From assembly GCA_018266375.1 (NCBI GenBank), contig JAFEAO010000005.1, forward strand, positions 192,619 through 256,618: a stretch of 64,000 nucleotides of DNA, given 5' to 3'. The DNA is from Bdellovibrionales bacterium (GTDB lineage Bacteria > Bdellovibrionota > UBA1018 > CAIMNF01). The position numbers and the translations under genes are program-made. Below the pieces are notes generated by a model. The model had not been told where the DNA came from, ran no database searches, and saw only the letters and a program-made list of their open reading frames with translations. Positions 1 to 8,275 of this stretch are shown piece after piece (the first letter of the stretch is position 1; every line of letters starts with the position of its first letter).

Positions 1-1
1 T

Positions 2-370
2 ACGCTCGAACATCCCTCGTTTGTTGACGTGATCCGCGAAGCTTCGCTTCGAAAAAGGAAAATCAAACTTCAAAACAAGATCATTCACAATCCGGTTCAT
101 ATCGATGCGCTTGTGGACGCCGTGAAGCACGTGATCGGAATCGACGTTCGAAATAAAATTATCCACGTCGGCGGATTGACCAAAACTTCGCAGTCCGATC
201 TCGGTAAAGCCGTCGTCGCTCAGCTCGGTCTGGACGCAGCGACGATCGAGGTGAGCGACGCTTCATCGAACGCGATTCCAAGCGATTACTCCTTGAATTT
301 TACAGAGTCATTGCGCGTGCTGGAGGCGCAACCTCTTTTGCTTGAGCAGAGCATCCGCCTACTTACCTAG
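2..370 (+). CDS. RmlD-like sugar-nucleotide reductase, C-terminal part (5' truncated)
   Basis: The frame is open from base 2, so the gene starts outside the window and only about 122 C-terminal residues are visible. The fragment resembles the substrate-binding half of the RmlD (dTDP-4-dehydrorhamnose reductase) branch of extended short-chain dehydrogenases. It has the helix NPVHIDALVDAV, a strand reading KIIHVGG followed by a helix (SDLGKAVVAQLGL), and a terminal SLNFTESLRVLEAQPLLLEQSI segment typical of the RmlD end. The Rossmann part and catalytic YxxxK lie outside the window, so the substrate cannot be judged. The last 12 bases overlap the convergent PilZ gene. An NAD-dependent epimerase of the same superfamily is the main alternative. 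Confidence 0.7.
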   Translation, partial: TLEHPSFVDVIREASLRKRKIKLQNKIIHNPVHIDALVDAVKHVIGIDVRNKIIHVGGLTKTSQSDLGKAVVAQLGLDAATIEVSDASSNAIPSDYSLNFTESLRVLEAQPLLLEQSIRLLT

Positions 371-2143
371 GGCGTACCTGATCCTCTCCAGGTACTTTTC
401 CATGATGTAAAGCTCGAGAAACTCGCTTGATTTTTTGGTCAGGTGAACGAATCTTGCGCCGACGCGAACCTTGGCCGCGCCTTCGGACTTAAACCAGCGT
501 GTTTGGCAAACGAGATTCAACGTCGTTCCCGCGAGCATCATCTGAATTTTAAAGTTTTGCTCTTTGACAAACGCGAAAGAATCAACGCTCGTCTCAATAC
601 CGATCCCTTCGGGCGAGATATCGATGATTTTCCAGTCACCCTTCGCCGTGGGCGGGATTTTTTTAAGCTGAATGTCCTTTTTAAGTTTCGGGGTCATGGA
701 CAGGCGCATCCCGCCCCGGCGTTGCACTTCGTGCGCGCTCTCCGGAATCTTGAGCGTGACAATGCCGTTCTCGTCACAGGTGATTACATCGCGCTCAGCG
801 TAAAAAAACAGCGAGGTCTCGAGGAGTTTCAAGTTGACGTAAATCTTTTTATCGCCGCTCGCTTCCAGGCCGTCATCGATCAGTTTCAGCGGATCTACTC
901 GAAGCGGCATCATCACCACCCGCGCAAGCCTGGCGACGAGATCGACGTCGTAGACCTTAACGTTAGTGAGGAAAACACGGCCGGCCATCCACAGGATGCC
1001 TTGATCCTCATATTGTCCGGCCACTTGAAGGAACCGGTTAAAGTTCTTTTCGTCGACCGTATTGAAAGTATGCAGTTTGGGCACGTACTGCTCTTTGGCT
1101 TCACTCAAAAATCGTTTAACGTCGCTCGGAATGTCTTTGACCAGGTTTTCGAATTCCGACTCAGCGGTAACGTCGAATTCGGTACCACCCGCTGAAGTCG
1201 AACCGAACTCTTGCGCTTTGTCGTCTTGAAATCGGTAGTCGCGATCAAAAGTGGCTTCAATCCGCTTCATCCAACCGAGCGTGATCGACGAATTTTCAGT
1301 CAGCGTGAGTTTTTTCATTCCGGATTTGAAAAAAAACCTCACGGCAGTGACTTTTCCGTCCTTGCCGACCCACTCGAGCTTGGGTTCGTTGCCCACAAAA
1401 GACCACTTTCCGAGTTCGAAGCTGAACTCGGGCTTCGCACCGTGGAATACCCAGCGTCCGTCCGGCGAATAGAAATCGCTTTTGATAATGGTGTGGACGT
1501 CGAAAATAAAGGCGTGTTTGTTTTTTGGATCCGAGACCCACGACCCCACCGCCGGCGACGGGCCGATCGCCGTCACGATCCATCGGCCCATGTTCCGCTG
1601 GGCCGGGCGTTTGTTACTGATGATCCAGAAGTCGTGCAGGAGTTGCACGGGTTCGGTAAAGTGCACGAGCTCGACCGACACCGACTCGTTTACAGGTGAT
1701 TTAGAACCACCGGTAAACGTTTTCGAGGATTCGGTCTTTTGAAGAAGCGCATAGTTGTTCTCGACGATTTTAAGGTACCGGCCGATCTTGGCATTGACCG
1801 CTTTGAAGTCGCTTCGCTCCGGAAGCACTTCTTTGCAGCCTGCCGTAATGAGAATCTTCTCGAGCTTGTCGCTGAGCCCGCTTTGGATCGCGATCGGGAT
1901 CAGCAAGCGGCTCTGGAGCGCTTTAACTTGGCGTTTAAGCCCGGCAACGACTTCGTAGAGTTCGGCCTGCGATCTTACGGTGGCAAGCAGCACCACGGGC
2001 CCGTCGCGCACGATTGCGTCGAGTTCGTCGAGCTTAGTCAGTTTTTGAATGGGATGGTCTCTCTCGATCGTGAGGATGCTTGCGTGAAAACGCTGGAGGA
2101 AGTTCGGGTCACCACATATGCAAAAAACAGCCCGCTTATCCAA
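359..2143 (-). CDS. PilZ-domain protein with a receiver-like N-terminus
   Basis: The 594-residue protein ends in a PilZ domain (about residues 475-594), the cyclic-di-GMP binding fold. The two ligand motifs are visible: RGGMR at about 476-480 (RxxxR) and DISPEGIG at about 508-515 (D/NxSxxG). Residues 1-125 look like a receiver-type alpha/beta domain (CICGDPNF, then LLATVRS, then AGCKEVLPE) without an obvious phospho-acceptor aspartate. The middle (about 150-450) is unfamiliar; it contains a Trp/Phe-rich beta segment around 170-290. There is no signal peptide or membrane segment, so a cytoplasmic c-di-GMP effector is likely. It is the last of three minus-strand genes after the Ser/Thr kinase, 16 bp downstream of the hypothetical gene. 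The output is unknown. Confidence 0.8.
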   Translation of the reverse strand: MDKRAVFCICGDPNFLQRFHASILTIERDHPIQKLTKLDELDAIVRDGPVVLLATVRSQAELYEVVAGLKRQVKALQSRLLIPIAIQSGLSDKLEKILITAGCKEVLPERSDFKAVNAKIGRYLKIVENNYALLQKTESSKTFTGGSKSPVNESVSVELVHFTEPVQLLHDFWIISNKRPAQRNMGRWIVTAIGPSPAVGSWVSDPKNKHAFIFDVHTIIKSDFYSPDGRWVFHGAKPEFSFELGKWSFVGNEPKLEWVGKDGKVTAVRFFFKSGMKKLTLTENSSITLGWMKRIEATFDRDYRFQDDKAQEFGSTSAGGTEFDVTAESEFENLVKDIPSDVKRFLSEAKEQYVPKLHTFNTVDEKNFNRFLQVAGQYEDQGILWMAGRVFLTNVKVYDVDLVARLARVVMMPLRVDPLKLIDDGLEASGDKKIYVNLKLLETSLFFYAERDVITCDENGIVTLKIPESAHEVQRRGGMRLSMTPKLKKDIQLKKIPPTAKGDWKIIDISPEGIGIETSVDSFAFVKEQNFKIQMMLAGTTLNLVCQTRWFKSEGAAKVRVGARFVHLTKKSSEFLELYIMEKYLERIRYALGK

Positions 2144-2159
2144 CGCTCCTACTGCATAT

Positions 2160-2741
2160 TTAGTCGAGGCTCATGCCTTGCTCCTGGAGCAGGGCCTTGA
2201 TTTGTTCAAGAAGAACCTTTTGATTCGGTTTTGTTTTCTTCGGTTCGCGGGAGACGCGTGCGAATTCCGCGAAGAAATGTTTCGCTACTTGCTCGCTGAA
2301 CACTTTCTCGGAGCGGTAGATCCAGTTTACGGTGCTGAACGCCCCGAATTGCGCAAGTATCTCCTCAGCTTGCGGAATCGAGAGTTCGGTCGGAACCGCG
2401 CCTGCGATAATGTGCTTGTCGTAAGAAATTTGAATCACGCCGTGAGTGGTGTTGGCGATGATGAGCTTGATGCCGTTGCGATAGAGCATGAAGTCCGCGG
2501 CGCCTTGAGTGAGGTTAAAAATTTTGATTTCCGGATATTTTTTTCCGGCGTCGGACTGGGCGTTGAAGACGCGTACATATTCCTGAAAATATGCTCGGAG
2601 ATCCGTCAAAAACTCGACGGTGCTCTCTTCGATGGCCTGTTGAGGAGCCGTCGTTTGGTTCAGTCGGTACAGAGCATCCGCTTCGGGAGAGGCTTCGGCC
2701 CGGGCAAGTTCGTAAATCCAACCTTGTTCTAATCCGTTCAT
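2160..2741 (-). CDS. Conserved-looking hypothetical cytoplasmic protein
   Basis: I do not recognise the family. The product is about 193 residues, with no signal peptide or membrane segment, a mixed alpha/beta composition and a Lys-rich C-terminal helix (KKTKPNQKVLLEQIKALL). A TTG at 2768 would add nine residues, but I chose the ATG at 2741. A near-consensus sigma70 promoter (-35 at 2773-2778, -10 at 2749-2754) overlaps the longer start, and only seven bases separate the -10 from this ATG. That would give a leaderless message. The gene lies between the kinase and PilZ genes on the same strand (25 and 16 bp gaps), so read-through from the kinase gene could also express it. Confidence 0.6.
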   Translation of the reverse strand: MNGLEQGWIYELARAEASPEADALYRLNQTTAPQQAIEESTVEFLTDLRAYFQEYVRVFNAQSDAGKKYPEIKIFNLTQGAADFMLYRNGIKLIIANTTHGVIQISYDKHIIAGAVPTELSIPQAEEILAQFGAFSTVNWIYRSEKVFSEQVAKHFFAEFARVSREPKKTKPNQKVLLEQIKALLQEQGMSLD

Positions 2742-2748
2742 CACCTTA

Positions 2749-2778
2749 ATTGTAGGTACTTTTAACAAGGAATGTCAA
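2749..2778 (-). promoter_or_regulatory. sigma70-type promoter, TTGACA-N18-TACAAT
   Basis: Read on the minus strand, TTGACA (2778-2773) and TACAAT (2754-2749) are separated by 18 bases. This is a full -35 match and a 5/6 -10 match. The expected start point, 6-8 bases past the -10, falls on or next to the ATG at 2741, so the transcript would have essentially no leader. It sits in the 25 bp gap after the kinase gene and would give the hypothetical and PilZ genes kinase-independent expression. Confidence 0.65.
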
Positions 2779-2793
2779 GCCGATGGATTAGGA

Positions 2794-4587
2794 CTATTTT
2801 TGATCGAGACGAATATTAGAAAATTCTTTCGTTTCGCCTGGCTTGAGGTCCACGATGAAGGTTTTTTCTACGCCTAACAAGGAGTTGCGTACGGTGACTT
2901 GGTAACGTCCAGCACTGATCTTTTTACCCGTGATTGGCGTTTCCAAATTACTCGCCGGGCCACGTTGCTGACCGTTATCTTCAATCGGTTGAATCGTGAG
3001 GGCAACGATCGCAGGATGGGTGGTTATCGTCAAAAAAGCGTCATTTACGGGTTTTACTTCAACCGGAGCCTGCGCAACGGGAGCTGCGACGGCTTCAGGC
3101 TTTTTATCCATCGCAGCCTTTACTAGGTCCTCGGCATCGTGAACGGCCGACATCGCGTGACTCGACACCCATTCACCGTATTTAGGCCAAAGATACTTAT
3201 ACCCAACTCCACCAGAAGTCGCGATCAAGACCATTGCAATCGCACGTTTGAACCAAGGCTTCTCGATTATTTTTTGTTTAACCTCTGTTTTGCGAGCATC
3301 AATAAGTCGCTGTTTGCGGACCTGAAGCAGGTTCGTCTTTTCGGTCCCTGAACGTTGAAGCGGGTTGGTAAATCCCGAAGACGTTTGACGATCCTTCGTT
3401 CCCAGCGAAGTTACCGGAGGACTTTGCCGCGGACGACTCTGAGACTTGCGGGGCTGACCTTGCTCGGGCTTCATTGAGGATTGTGTCGGAACGACGGCGA
3501 CTGGAGTTACCGGTTCGGCAGCGGGTTTCGGTTTATTAAGAATGATTGTCGAATCCTCGGACGGATCGCCCGCGGCCTGTTTGATCAAAGCGGCCTGCGC
3601 CTCGGCATTGAGCTTTTGAAGCTGCTTGTTATCCATCAAGATTTCTTGCTTGAACACGTTGGATACGAAACTCGATAAGTCGCTGATACCGAATGCGGGA
3701 TAACGGTTGGCGAGAACAAAACGAAGTGAACGCGCCATTTCTTCCGCGGACTGAAAACGCTGACTCGGATCGCAGCGCAAGGCTTTCATCGCGATATCAT
3801 CAAGTTCTTGGGGTACCTCGGAATTAAACTCCGAAGGCTTTTTTACCACAGAATCGCAATTGTCGATCGCTTGCATAATTTCGAGATCGCTCTCGGTTTC
3901 GCTCACGAATAATTTACGATTTGCTAAAAGTTCCCAAAGCACGATGCCAAGCGCGAAAACATCCGAACGGGCATCGAGCGGCGTTACTTTTACTTGCTCA
4001 GGTGACAGGTATCGAAGCTTGCCTTTGATTATACCAGATTTAGTGGCTTCACTGTTCGTGCTCGCCTTAGCGACACCAAAGTCAATGACTTTTACGTTCC
4101 CACTATACGAGAGTAAAATATTATGCGGACTAACATCGCGATGGACCAGATTCAACGACTCACCAGTCGCACGATCGGTAAAGGTGTGGGCATAATGCAA
4201 TCCATGCGCGGTTTGCTCGATGATGTGGGCGGAGGCAGCGATCGGAATCCGCTCGTTACGATCGTTCGCGACTCCCAAAATCTCGCGTAGGTTACGGCCT
4301 TCCACGTACTCCATCACGATATACGGTTGGTTACTTTCCTCGCCGAACTCGTAGAGCTGGACGATGTTTGGATGAGTAAAACGCATGGTCACTTGAACCT
4401 CGGCTTTAAACATTTGCAAAAATTCTTTTTGCTGATGAAGTCCTAGATGAATACGCTTGATCGCGACGAACCGACCGTTCGACTCGAGGGTTGAAAGACG
4501 AGCACGAAATATCTCGGCCATTCCGCCCTCACCCAAGCGATCCAGAAGATAATATTTACCAAATCTTTGTAATACTTCATTACTCAT
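2794..4587 (-). CDS. Membrane-anchored eukaryote-like Ser/Thr protein kinase with PEGA-like tail
   Basis: The 597-residue protein carries a complete kinase domain at about 12-295. It shows a glycine loop GEGGMAEIF (19-27), the ATP-binding lysine in VAIKR (K44), the catalytic loop HRDVSPHN (D151, N156), the DFG metal site (D169) and SPEQ in the activation segment. All key residues are present, so it should be active. A Pro/Ser/Gln-rich linker (about 350-440) leads to a single membrane segment near 447-465. The periplasmic tail (about 518-597) resembles a PEGA domain, with short beta repeats ending in a GRYQVTV-type strand. An AAAGGG element about 9 bases before the ATG supports the start. Upstream on the same strand is 6S RNA with its own terminator. 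Substrates are unknown. Confidence 0.93.
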   Translation of the reverse strand: MSNEVLQRFGKYYLLDRLGEGGMAEIFRARLSTLESNGRFVAIKRIHLGLHQQKEFLQMFKAEVQVTMRFTHPNIVQLYEFGEESNQPYIVMEYVEGRNLREILGVANDRNERIPIAASAHIIEQTAHGLHYAHTFTDRATGESLNLVHRDVSPHNILLSYSGNVKVIDFGVAKASTNSEATKSGIIKGKLRYLSPEQVKVTPLDARSDVFALGIVLWELLANRKLFVSETESDLEIMQAIDNCDSVVKKPSEFNSEVPQELDDIAMKALRCDPSQRFQSAEEMARSLRFVLANRYPAFGISDLSSFVSNVFKQEILMDNKQLQKLNAEAQAALIKQAAGDPSEDSTIILNKPKPAAEPVTPVAVVPTQSSMKPEQGQPRKSQSRPRQSPPVTSLGTKDRQTSSGFTNPLQRSGTEKTNLLQVRKQRLIDARKTEVKQKIIEKPWFKRAIAMVLIATSGGVGYKYLWPKYGEWVSSHAMSAVHDAEDLVKAAMDKKPEAVAAPVAQAPVEVKPVNDAFLTITTHPAIVALTIQPIEDNGQQRGPASNLETPITGKKISAGRYQVTVRNSLLGVEKTFIVDLKPGETKEFSNIRLDQK

Positions 4588-4691
4588 AAGTTGATGCCCT
4601 TTGACTCCTTATCGGAAGGTTCTAACCATTTATGGAGGAGTTGAGGGGCAGTATCTGAAGAATTGACCCAAGCTTTTGATGCACAAGCGTC

Positions 4692-4723
4692 AAAAAAGCC
4701 CCGTTGTCTCGCGACAGCGGGGC
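4692..4723 (-). terminator. Intrinsic terminator of the 6S RNA gene
   Basis: On the minus strand an 11 bp stem (4723-4698, one G-U pair, 4-base loop) is followed directly by six T residues (4697-4692). It lies just after the 6S RNA terminal stem and separates that gene from the kinase gene downstream. Confidence 0.8.
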
Positions 4724-4724
4724 T

Positions 4725-4895
4725 TCAAAAGTGCTCGGATCCAGCGTTTACATTGGAACCCCCTATTTATTAGGTGGGCGCCGTATACTCACTTTAGGCT
4801 TCCTACTCGAGGCAGGCTTGCTCACCATGAGACAGTGACAGCTCCCGGGGTCAATGAATGTCGGGTCCCACATGTTTGTTTACTGGCCCAAGCTA
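4725..4895 (-). ncRNA. ssrS: 6S RNA
   Basis: This intergenic RNA matches the 6S RNA architecture, which mimics an open promoter and sequesters the housekeeping RNA polymerase holoenzyme. Its ends pair (GCTTGGGCCAG at 4893-4883 with CTGGATCCGAGC at 4744-4733). The apical half contains the block TGGTGAGCAAGCC followed by TCGAGTAGGAAGCC, which closely parallels the E. coli 6S segment with TGGTGAGCATGC and GAGAAGCC. A sigma70 promoter lies just upstream and an intrinsic terminator just downstream, giving a transcript of about 200 nt, the usual 6S size. Exact mature ends are estimates. The gene is divergent from the response-regulator gene at 5007. Identification is by motif and architecture only; a covariance-model search would settle it. 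Confidence 0.8.
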
Positions 4896-4901
4896 CCTAC
4901 C

Positions 4902-4929
4902 ATTATACCACTTCAAATCACCCTCGCAA
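4902..4929 (-). promoter_or_regulatory. sigma70 promoter of 6S RNA
   Basis: On the minus strand TTGCGA (4929-4924) and a perfect TATAAT (4907-4902) are spaced by 16 bases. The predicted start at about 4895 falls at the base of the 6S terminal stem. Confidence 0.7.
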
Positions 4930-5006
4930 CCTCTTCTTATATGTTATTTGTTTAAAAATCATTCCTATTTACAGAGCGTTAAATAACTGACAAAATTGCA
5001 TTACGC

Positions 5007-5924
5007 ATGGCAGGAAAGAAAATTTTGGTTGCCGACGACAGCTTGACGATCCAAAAAGTGATCCGCCTTGCCTTGTCCGGAGATGGCTATGAAATCCAGA
5101 CCGTTTCGGATGGAAAGGAAGCGTTAGAACAAGCTTCTCTCTTCCGCCCCGATATCTGCATCGTCGATGTCTCTCTGCCGCAATTTGACGCGTACCAAGT
5201 GCGTGAACAGTTTTTGAGTAAGCCCGACCTGCGTTCGATCCCGGTCATTTTGATGTCGAGCGCGTTCGAGAAGGTCGACGAAGAGCGCGCTAAAAACCTT
5301 GGTTTCGCCGGACATTTGATCAAGCCTTTCGATCCATCGCATTTGCGCTCCACTCTTTTGGCCGTCGCGAATCAGGCGCCGAAAGACGACGTGATTACTT
5401 CGACCATCAACGCGCCGATGACTCCGACGCCGATGCCGGTATCTTCCGGCACGTCGGCCGGAATTCATTTTGATCCGCCGACAATGACGGCAACCGACTT
5501 GCCACCACTTTCATCGGACGCACCGGTCGTGGACGATATTCAAGCGATGTCCAAAAGCACTTTCGAGTTGAGCGGAATGAGCCAGCACGACTGGGGCATG
5601 TTCGAACCCGGCAAGACCGGATCGAGCTTCCAGCCGAGCGCACCCGCTCCGTCCCCGACGGAAGTGGTCTCCATCGACTTTAATACCGTCCCGCATTCTT
5701 CTGGATACAGCGCAACAACTCAGCACCAAATGTCGGTGACGCCTCAAGAACTCGAGGCCATGGTAAAGATGGAAGTCGCGAAGGTTTTAGATCAAATGCA
5801 GTCTAAAATTCAGGATCGAATGGAACATGAACTCGCTCAATTCGCGGAGGCGCGCCTTCCGGACGTTGCGGAAAAGATCCTGAAAGAAGCAATCCACAAG
5901 CTCCTCTCCGAGCCACCGTTGTGA
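5007..5924 (+). CDS. Response regulator: receiver domain with helical C-terminal tail
   Basis: Residues 1-120 form a CheY-like receiver with the acidic pair D10/D11, the phospho-acceptor D54 (CIVDVSLP), S84/S85 in the Thr/Ser position and K106 (LIKPFD), so it is probably phosphorylatable. No DNA-binding or enzymatic output domain follows. Instead there is a Pro/Ser/Thr-rich linker (about 125-245) and a charged, amphipathic C-terminal helix region (about 245-305, starting VTPQELEAMV). This suggests signalling through protein contacts, as in motility or polarity regulators, but that is inference. No convincing Shine-Dalgarno precedes the ATG. It leads a run with rph (12 bp gap) and nadC. The partner histidine kinase is not in the window. 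Confidence 0.85.
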   Translation: MAGKKILVADDSLTIQKVIRLALSGDGYEIQTVSDGKEALEQASLFRPDICIVDVSLPQFDAYQVREQFLSKPDLRSIPVILMSSAFEKVDEERAKNLGFAGHLIKPFDPSHLRSTLLAVANQAPKDDVITSTINAPMTPTPMPVSSGTSAGIHFDPPTMTATDLPPLSSDAPVVDDIQAMSKSTFELSGMSQHDWGMFEPGKTGSSFQPSAPAPSPTEVVSIDFNTVPHSSGYSATTQHQMSVTPQELEAMVKMEVAKVLDQMQSKIQDRMEHELAQFAEARLPDVAEKILKEAIHKLLSEPPL

Positions 5925-5936
5925 TATGCATAGACT

Positions 5937-6653
5937 ATGCGTGATCAACGTAGTCATTTAGACCCTCGTCCCTGTAAAATTGAGATGAACGTATCGAGAT
6001 ATGCGGAAGGATCCTGCATGATCGAGACCGGCCACACCAAGGTGTTGTGCGCGGCAACGATCGACGAATCCGTACCCTCTTGGATGAAGGGCAAAGGTTC
6101 AGGATGGGTGACCGCGGAGTACAACATGCTCCCGCGCTCGACTCACACGCGTTCCAAGCGTGAGCGCGAAAAGCTAGGTGGCCGGACGCATGAGATTCAA
6201 CGTTTGATCGCCCGCGCACTTCGCGCTTGCGTGGACTTGAACAAAATCGGCGAACGCCAAATTATCGTGGACTGCGACGTAATCCAAGCCGACGGTGGAA
6301 CTCGCACGGCATCGATCACTGGCGCGTGCATCGCTTTAGGCGCAGCGATCTCAAAACTGATTGTCGATAAAAAAATCCAGCGCGAGGCTTGGGTCGACAC
6401 CGTACAAGCGGTGAGCGTGGGAATGAAAAAGGGCGAAGTGCTCGTCGATCTCGATTACAACGAAGACGCTTCGTGCGACGTCGACATGAATTTTGTCCGC
6501 ACCGGCAAGGGCGACTTCGTCGAGATCCAAGGCACGGGCGAAAAAAAAGCGTTCACCGAAGAAGAGATGCTGAAAATGCTCCGAGGCGCAAAGGGCGCTC
6601 TCAATAAACTGCAATCCATCCAGAACGAAAATTTAACGAAACTGCTGGGGTAG
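5937..6653 (+). CDS. rph: Ribonuclease PH
   Basis: RNase PH trims tRNA 3' ends by phosphorolysis. The 238-residue length is normal for the hexameric enzyme. Characteristic segments are all present: HAEG-like RYAEGSCMIETGHTKVLC near residues 20-38, the RSKRER and GGRTHEIQRLIARALRA block around 72-97, and the phosphate-binding ADGGTRTASITGA stretch near 120-132. It is followed after only five bases by nadC and preceded by the response regulator, so the three are probably cotranscribed. Nothing is missing. Confidence 0.95.
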   Translation: MRDQRSHLDPRPCKIEMNVSRYAEGSCMIETGHTKVLCAATIDESVPSWMKGKGSGWVTAEYNMLPRSTHTRSKREREKLGGRTHEIQRLIARALRACVDLNKIGERQIIVDCDVIQADGGTRTASITGACIALGAAISKLIVDKKIQREAWVDTVQAVSVGMKKGEVLVDLDYNEDASCDVDMNFVRTGKGDFVEIQGTGEKKAFTEEEMLKMLRGAKGALNKLQSIQNENLTKLLG

Positions 6654-6658
6654 TCGTC

Positions 6659-7531
6659 ATGATGATCAAAGCTTGGAAAGATTTAATGATCCGAGGTCTC
6701 GACGAAGATAATGTGAGCTTTGACTGGACCGCCCGCTCGATCACCGCACTTCACGAAAAGACCAAGCAAGCCAAGGCGACACTCATCGCGAAGTCTCCTG
6801 GCATCTGGGCCGGCGACGATGCCTTACGCGCGCTTGAAGTGATCTCAATCGAGAACGGATCTCCGGTCGAAGTAAAGCTATTCAAGAAGAACGGCGAAAA
6901 ACTCGCGTCGAAAGACAGGATTGCCGCACTACATGGCGCTTCGGACGCAATCTTGGGATTCGAGCGCACTTTGATCAATTTAACGGCGTATGCTTCGGGC
7001 ATCGCAACTCAAACGGGTGAGCTCGTCGATATCGTCCGCGCCAAGAAGATGAAAAAACCGACGAGAATCACCTGTATCCGCAAGACGCTTCCGGGTTACA
7101 AAGCGGTCGCCGTCGAAAGCACGCTGATCGGGGGAGCGCATCCGCACCGTTACAATTTGAGCGGCGGATTATTACTTAAAGAAAACCACGTGGCCGTCCA
7201 TGGCAGTGTTGCAAAAGCAATCAACGCCGCTCGTGAGGTGTCGCCGCATTTATTCAAAGTTGAAATCGAAGTTCGCGACATTGCGGAGCTACGCGAAGCC
7301 ATCGCGGGTGGCGCCGAAGTCATCTTGCTCGATAACTTTACTCCGGATCAAATTCGCGAGGCGATCTCTTTAAAACCGGCTGCCGGTGTAATTTACGAAG
7401 TCTCCGGCGGAATCAATGCTTCGAACTTGAGCAATTATTTGTTCGAAGGCGTGGATGTGATCTCGGTAGGAAGCATCACCCATTCGGTGAAAGCAGTGGA
7501 CTTGTCGCTGCTGATGGATTCATTGCTTTGA
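6659..7531 (+). CDS. nadC: Nicotinate-nucleotide pyrophosphorylase (quinolinate phosphoribosyltransferase)
   Basis: NadC makes nicotinate mononucleotide from quinolinate and PRPP in de novo NAD synthesis. At 290 residues it has the family length. Visible signatures include the RKTLPGYKAVAVES segment, the substrate site LSGGLLLKENHVA, the KVEIEVRD and GAEVILLDNF strands of the barrel, and the PRPP-phosphate loop VISVGSIT near the C-terminus. The canonical DNHI is here ENHV. nadA and nadB are not in the window. Two adjacent ATG codons (6659, 6662) could start it. The last 12 bases overlap the convergent birA gene. Confidence 0.93.
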   Translation: MMIKAWKDLMIRGLDEDNVSFDWTARSITALHEKTKQAKATLIAKSPGIWAGDDALRALEVISIENGSPVEVKLFKKNGEKLASKDRIAALHGASDAILGFERTLINLTAYASGIATQTGELVDIVRAKKMKKPTRITCIRKTLPGYKAVAVESTLIGGAHPHRYNLSGGLLLKENHVAVHGSVAKAINAAREVSPHLFKVEIEVRDIAELREAIAGGAEVILLDNFTPDQIREAISLKPAAGVIYEVSGGINASNLSNYLFEGVDVISVGSITHSVKAVDLSLLMDSLL

Positions 7532-8275
7532 TTGCTTTAAAACCAAGCGTACTTCTTCGCTGAACAACTGATGCTCGCCGTTTGAATTTGAGACGAGAAG
7601 CTCCCCGAAACCACCCAGGCCCGTAACGACGCCTTTATTTTCGGCGTTGCCTCGGGCTTGTTCGATCCAAGTGATTTCACTCCCGGTCTTGGGTAACATA
7701 TGCGCGGCAAGTTCATTCCTGAGTGCCTTCATGTCGAACTTACGCTTCAGTTCTTTAACAATCGCGTTTCTCACGCCATCCGCGTCCAATTGATGTTTCG
7801 AAGACATTTCCGCAAGTGACGTGACTTTACGACCTTCCGTCGCGAGTTCGGCCTGCGGGGCGGCCGTGATATTCATGCCGATGCCAATCAAAATATTTTG
7901 TTGAATTTTCTCGCACAGCACGCCGCCGAATTTAAACTGGGATTGAAACATCAAATCGTTCGGCCATTTTACGTCGACGTCTTTATCTAGAAATCCAAGC
8001 GCGACCAACGCCGCACGAATGCGCATTCCAACCCAAAGCGGAATCCAGGTGACGTTTTTGCTGATATCGCCCTCTTGCTCACCGAAGCGGTAAAGAATCG
8101 AAATATGGAGGTTGCCCGGGTCCGAAATCCATTTGCGATCACCCCGTCCCCGGCCTTGCGTTTGTTGACGTGCTTGAATGTAACTCAAATGCGGAAGATA
8201 TTGGTCTTGCGCGAGCAAAGCTCTGAGATCAGACTGCGTGCTTTCGGTGGTCTCGACTATTTTTTCAGTGGACAT
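7520..8275 (-). CDS. birA: Biotin--[acetyl-CoA-carboxylase] ligase, monofunctional
   Basis: The enzyme activates biotin as biotinyl-AMP and attaches it to the carrier lysine of acetyl-CoA carboxylase. The biotin/ATP loop GRGRGDRKW, the KWPNDLM motif with the catalytic lysine, the FGGVLCE strand and the IGIGMNI turn are all present. A small C-terminal beta domain (about residues 195-251) is retained. There is no N-terminal winged helix, so this is the short form that does not repress transcription. The start overlaps the end of the VWA gene by 19 bases, suggesting translational coupling; the 3' end overlaps nadC by 12 bases. Confidence 0.93.
   Translation of the reverse strand: MSTEKIVETTESTQSDLRALLAQDQYLPHLSYIQARQQTQGRGRGDRKWISDPGNLHISILYRFGEQEGDISKNVTWIPLWVGMRIRAALVALGFLDKDVDVKWPNDLMFQSQFKFGGVLCEKIQQNILIGIGMNITAAPQAELATEGRKVTSLAEMSSKHQLDADGVRNAIVKELKRKFDMKALRNELAAHMLPKTGSEITWIEQARGNAENKGVVTGLGGFGELLVSNSNGEHQLFSEEVRLVLKQSKQ

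Noticed and set aside
4676..4990. Open frame on the plus strand across the 6S RNA region
   Set aside because: It is antisense to the 6S RNA and its terminator, lacks a ribosome-binding site and has a non-protein-like composition.
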